A stretch of 64,000 nt of DNA from Nyssa sinensis. Taxonomy: Eukaryota; Streptophyta; Magnoliopsida; Cornales; Nyssaceae. Both the position numbers and the translations under genes were made by a program. The stretch lies in NCBI GenBank assembly GCA_008638375.1, contig CM018031.1, positions 4,302,562-4,366,561 of the forward strand. Reading direction: 5' to 3'. Positions within the stretch are counted from its first letter, which is position 1, and every line of letters starts with the position of its first letter. A model generated the notes under the pieces. The model searched no databases. It was not told the DNA's origin and saw nothing but the letters and a program-made list of their open reading frames with translations. Positions 59,701-64,000 of this stretch are shown here, piece after piece.

Positions 59701-61894
59701 ACATGATAAAATGGACCTACAGGCTACAACAATGTTCTCACTATTCACTATTCATTCTGAACACTTCCATTAAAACTGACTTTCAAATCTGAGCATGGAT
59801 TAATCAACACATGTATCATAATAAACAATACCAATGAGTTCAGGAGCACAAATTTATCTCGCTTCAAATCCTACTAGTAAGATCTAGGTAAGCAACCATC
59901 ATTACCTTTACCGATCAAAAAAAATAAAAAATTAACATGATATTCTGTCAATCTCACATATAGCACCTTTTAAAAAAATCTCCTAGTAAGTTTCCTTTCA
60001 ACACCGAAAAGTGCCTAGAGACCCTTTAAGCCACGTAGCCCACCTTGTCGTAGCCATACGGCAGTATAGTTGTGCTACATGGTGATCCAACAAGGCAAAA
60101 GCATTATTGATTGAGATTCCTAAGTCATAATCCCCGTCCCTTTACCCTCTTTCTGTTGTAGCTTAGGATTTTAAATATTTTTTTTTTCTTTAAGTTTTTG
60201 GTAGTGAGAACATGTTTCAGTGTTTTGTTTGCCACATTAATTACTGGTTAGGTTTTCTTTATGATGTGATGTAGTGTCCACATCATCACTTAAGTGGTCA
60301 GATGCTTGGCACATGACTAGTTAAGTAGGCTACAACTTCTTTAGCTCTTAGGAAGAGTCACTTTTTGAAGAAGCATTTGGGAAGAATGACTCGTACACTC
60401 TAGCATGAACCCTACCTAGGCTTGGGGCTAGCCATGGCCATCCTTCAAGTGTGCTGAAGCCTGAAGACCATGGCCTCCGCCTTAGCCCCAACCGCAGCCC
60501 TGCTGGGGTGGGGTTTATGTCTTATGTTACTCATTTTTTCAATAAAAAAAACTACACTAATTCATGTTTTATTAGAAAAGCATATACTTTGTACTACTAG
60601 TCACTAGATGCTTCCAATAAGAGGGAAGAAAAATCCAAACAAAAAAGAAAAGAAAAAGAAGGTTCATAATAAAGATCTGACGACAGACAATCACAACCAT
60701 CTCTCTCCCCACACACATAGTATAGTTATTACCAGTACCCCAAATCATATCACCAATCTTGTTAGAATTAAACAACATTACCTTAATTTTAAGAATCACA
60801 CTTTACTCTCGTCCTTTTTCCATTTGTCTCTGCAGTTGTTGCAGAGTGTCCATTTGTTAGAAGTGTTTTCTTATAATTTCTGTAGTATCTGTAATACACT
60901 TAATAACTTAAAATGTCTTCTTACTCGGCCATTTGGAAACGATAATATTGCAACACATGCTGGATAAGCCGAACATAACGCAATCATTCGGCTAGGCGTT
61001 TCCAAAATGTTCATGTAGTTGATGCCAAATTCTTTTAAACATGATAAAATCATAAACCCTAGTTTACACCTCTGATCTTCCTGTAAACTAAAACCAAAGA
61101 ATTTTCAACAAGATATATCAACAAAGGAAGAGCTGGTTTATTGCTCTTATGACTGTCTAATCAAGGATCTAATTCAGAAAGATTTTCAAGCCGAAGAATA
61201 ATGAAATACCAGACATCCTTCAGGTTTAATTTGGGAAGTGCTCAAATAAAGAAAGCACGAGATCCACCAGCAAATTGATTATCCCATTTCAGAGGGCAAC
61301 GTATCGAACGATTTCTATTTCCCATCAAAGAAACCTTAGGTTTTCCTTTTGTTGGGTACAGGTACTGACAAGGATGGATCCGAAAGAAAAACTTATAAAC
61401 CCTACATCTGTACCAAAAAACTTAAAATTATACCTTTCGCAAGGCAGTGGCGAGCTCGCCTCGGGTGAAGTTTGCAGCAGCCGCAGTCGTCAATGGAATG
61501 CCGTTGCGGAACTGATACAAGGCCACGTTCTTTTGTATGTACTCCGTGAATTGAACTCTGACATTTTGAGAGAGATAGAGCAGATGTAAACAAATTTTAG
61601 AGAAAGAAAACTCTTGCGGCATACAAATCTGAACTTACTTGAGAGCAATCATCAATTTAGACACAGGAAAACATTAAATATACAAACGTATACATGATAC
61701 ACATATATATAAGACAGAGATAGATAGTGGTGAGACCTGTCACCGGCTTCGCCGCTAGCGCCCATGAGCTTGTGGGAGTCAAGAAGCATGATCTTATCTT
61801 CATTGGATTTGTGAACCAATATGCTATGAACGGCCGATGTATCAGCGACGACCAGAGCGAAATCTTTGCCCACCAATCCGAATACACACTCCAT
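53783..61894 (-). CDS. PBD1: 20S proteasome beta-4 subunit (PBD), 3 exons with a 7.3-kb intron
   Basis: Exons 61894-61737, 61557-61434 and 54115-53783 give 204 aa, the exact length I recall for the Arabidopsis PBD proteins. The beta-4 subunit is a structural, non-catalytic member of the inner beta rings of the 20S proteasome, in nucleus and cytosol. It starts directly [20 protein letters not shown] with no propeptide or catalytic Thr1. Other diagnostic stretches are [60 protein letters not shown] and [20 protein letters not shown]. Introns split Arg after GD (phase 2) and follow LRK (phase 0). Whether it is PBD1 or PBD2 cannot be told; plants usually have both. No frame damage is seen. Confidence 0.96.
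54116..61433 (-). other. PBD intron 2, 7.3 kb, with repeats
   Basis: GT-AG bounded (AAG|GTATAA ... TTTCAG|AAC on the minus strand). It holds a 37-bp tandem duplication (56057-56130, 'aatggaatccttcaagcaag'), a TA microsatellite (56699-56726) and a CA run (58189-58202). GC-richer patches at about 58020-58130, 58690-59010 and 59990-60110 look like old transposon pieces. The block 58770-59110, read on the minus strand, contains words such as CCCACTATGTTATTCCGATT that suggest an LTR remnant. No second gene seen. Confidence 0.7.
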
Positions 61895-62110
61895 ATCTAT
61901 TACTTATAGATCTCTGAATCAATCTTCGTTTTCTGCTCTCTCCTCTCTCTATCCGTTTTGCTTTCTACTTTGCCTGATGCGAGCGCTCTCCAATAAAGCG
62001 GAGATTATTATGAGGCGTCTTGGAGGACAAGAATGCAGAGGCAAGCCCCCAGGGGGCAAAACTCATCGGATGTGACCCGCTTAATATCGAGTGGGTCGGG
62101 TAAGACATTC
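61895..62110 (-). promoter_or_regulatory. PBD 5' leader and presumed promoter
   Basis: Sequence upstream of the ATG contains CT-rich stretches (61935-61970 as seen on plus) and then becomes AT-rich beyond about 62200. No TATA box recognised, as is usual for proteasome subunit genes. Confidence 0.45.
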
Positions 62111-63212
62111 TTTAGGCTAGGAACCTCCTTTTTTTATTTTTGGGCCAAGCAAAAAGGTAACTGGTGGCTGGCCGGGACGTAGTAATATAAAGTTAATTTG
62201 GTATTTGAATTAATATATGTTAAAATTAATTATGATGATAAAATTAATTAATTAAATATTTGATAAAAATTATTTAAAAATAATTTTTAACTACGAAATA
62301 TTTTATTTGTCTTTCAATTATATTAAAGATGGTTTTTGTGTGATTGACTAGGTGTGTTTTAACTAAAGTTTAAAAATAAGTATTAATAAATTATACAACT
62401 AATTTAATATAAAATAATGTTAAATATAAATTAAATATTTTATAAATGATATAATTAAAAGAACTTATTTTTACTATTTTTCATTTATATAATTAATGTA
62501 ATTGTGATTTAGTTTTTGTTCTGTGTATTTTCATAATGATATAAATATTATATATAGATAGACATACTCTAAGCTATAGGGATTTATATAATAAAAGAAT
62601 TATAATATGACTTAAAGTATCTTTCACGTGCATTCACATGTTAATTTTAAATTTTGTTATAATTGAGTAAAAATGCAACTTTTGCCTGTGTAAAATTGAT
62701 TCTTTTATTTCAAAAGTAAATATGTCAGTACATGGTATATATTTTTAATTATTTTAAACCATAGGTTTAGTTTGTTTAAATTAGATCTCGGTATAGAAAT
62801 GAAATTTTTGGAAGCTCTCTTTTTTAGGTTAACCTAATCTTCCATTTTGACAAAACAAATTACGGCTTGTAATCGATAGTTTAAAATCATCCAAACAATC
62901 TAATAATTCAACTTAATCTAAAATCATGTTGGTAGACCATAAATTTGAACTTCAAAAGGGGAGCCAAACGGGCTCTTAGGGTAGGACCATAATGATCGAA
63001 TTCTTTCGAAAATCACAATAGTATACCAAGTTTCTTCTAGAATATTAGAGAAACTATTCAATAGTCTTGTTACAGTGGTTTCAAGATAATAAGCCACATA
63101 TACATCTACAATACTTTACTGGTGGCTATTCGTCTAACTTTTGGGACTACCGTTGTTGCATTGACAGTATATAAATTCACACCATCCATATTTTTGGGGT
63201 TAGTCACCTACC

Positions 63213-63303
63213 AAGGCTAGTAATCTAGACATTTAACGTCTTGTGTAGGAAAAGGGGGATGTCAGGGCTAGTAACCTAGATATTTAATGTCTTGCGTAGG
63301 AAA
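63213..63303 (+). repeat. Tandem direct repeat
   Basis: 'ggctagtaatctagacattt' is followed by 'aacgtcttgtgtaggaaaa'. About 55 bp later 'ggctagtaacctagatattt' is followed by 'aatgtcttgcgtaggaaaa'. The two copies differ at a few positions. Confidence 0.85.
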
Positions 63304-63350
63304 AAAGAAATTAGTTATACTCTGATTGCTTGAATATATTCTTTGCTTGG

Positions 63351-63352
<2 letters not shown>

Positions 63353-63393
<41 letters not shown>
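63353..63393. repeat. TA/CA microsatellite
   Basis: About 14 TA units followed by CA units. Confidence 0.9.
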
Positions 63394-64000
63394 CTTGATG
63401 GTGTTAGAGTTTTCCTATTTTTTTTTATACAACTAAAATATCTTTATATGTTATATTGATTTCTCCTATCTTTTAAGAGATCATAGATAATGTTTTTATA
63501 ATTATCATATATCACAAAAGAGGTCAATGTAATTATTTTTAATAATAAATTTATCTTTTTCATTAACATCTATTTCTTGAAAATTTTGTTACGAGAGACC
63601 AATGTAATAACTGAAATCATAAAAAAAGTTTTTGTGATTGTTAGATATTACATTAGAGGTTAGAGAATTATATTTAAATTTAAAAAAAAAATTAATAATT
63701 AAATTCATACTTCAATGGAGACTTGTCCCGTACTATCACAGGGGTTTAAATGGGTTTGAAGTATAATAATTTACAAGATGAAATTAGGGAATAGATTCTT
63801 TGACTAGTCCTACTTACTTGCCATCCTTAAATGTAATGTTTATTTATGATGGTAAGAGTAATGCTATGTATTCTTAATTTTTATTTAAAAAAAATACAAG
63901 CGGGCTCTATTTTCACCACCTAAGGATCAATAAGTAATATAAATTTTTAGAAAGACCAAAGAATGTTACTTTTTCATAAATGATTCCACCACAAGTAAAT

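Larger units (their letters stand above)
62111..64000. other. Intergenic, AT-rich
   Basis: No gene seen. It contains a 66-bp direct repeat (63213-63310, 'ggctagtaa-ctaga-attta') and a TA/CA microsatellite (63353-63393). Confidence 0.5.

Overview
This is a nuclear window from a eudicot plant. Spliced genes have GT-AG introns, intergenic DNA is very AT-rich with TA, CA and CT microsatellites, and there are many short non-autonomous transposons. The encoded proteins are plant families: an FCS-like zinc finger, GPI-anchored lipid-transfer proteins and SDE3. I cannot name the species.

Layout. 1-5.7 kb: intergenic DNA with an acetyl-CoA synthetase tail fragment (1704-1873, minus) and a complete small TRIM retroelement (4322-4786). 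5.8-7.7 kb: FLZ zinc-finger gene (minus). 8-15 kb: gene-poor. 15.4-19.3 kb: three GNAT acetyltransferase copies, of which only the middle one (17939-18487, plus) is intact. 21.3-26.3 kb: a 5-kb Pack-type DNA transposon carrying pieces of host genes. 27.0-28.7 kb: CDC73 (plus). 29.7-30.8 kb: a PIF/Harbinger-like element. 32.2-43.0 kb: four lipid-transfer-like GPI-anchored genes, two minus then two plus. 43.5-47.6 kb: the RNA helicase SDE3 (minus), with a MITE in an intron. 49.6-50.8 kb: a hAT-like element. 51.8-52.8 kb: a second, short Pack-type element. 53.8-61.9 kb: the 20S proteasome beta-4 gene PBD (minus), whose second intron is about 7.3 kb. 62-64 kb: AT-rich intergenic DNA.

The genes serve unrelated housekeeping and surface functions: CDC73 in the Paf1 transcription complex, PBD in the proteasome, SDE3 in RNA silencing, FLZ as a SnRK1 adaptor, and LTPGs at the cell surface. 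The order FLZ - GNAT - CDC73 - LTPG cluster - PBD matches, from memory, the Arabidopsis block around At3g22550 to At3g22630, with SDE3 as an addition here.

The most unusual signal is the pair of Pack-type elements. Both end in 27-bp imperfect palindromes of the form AAAAGCGT-N11-ACGCTTTT, but the 11-base core differs completely between them, and both carry sequence that looks captured from host genes. All splice sites and coordinates were read by eye from the sequence; no alignment or database search was run.
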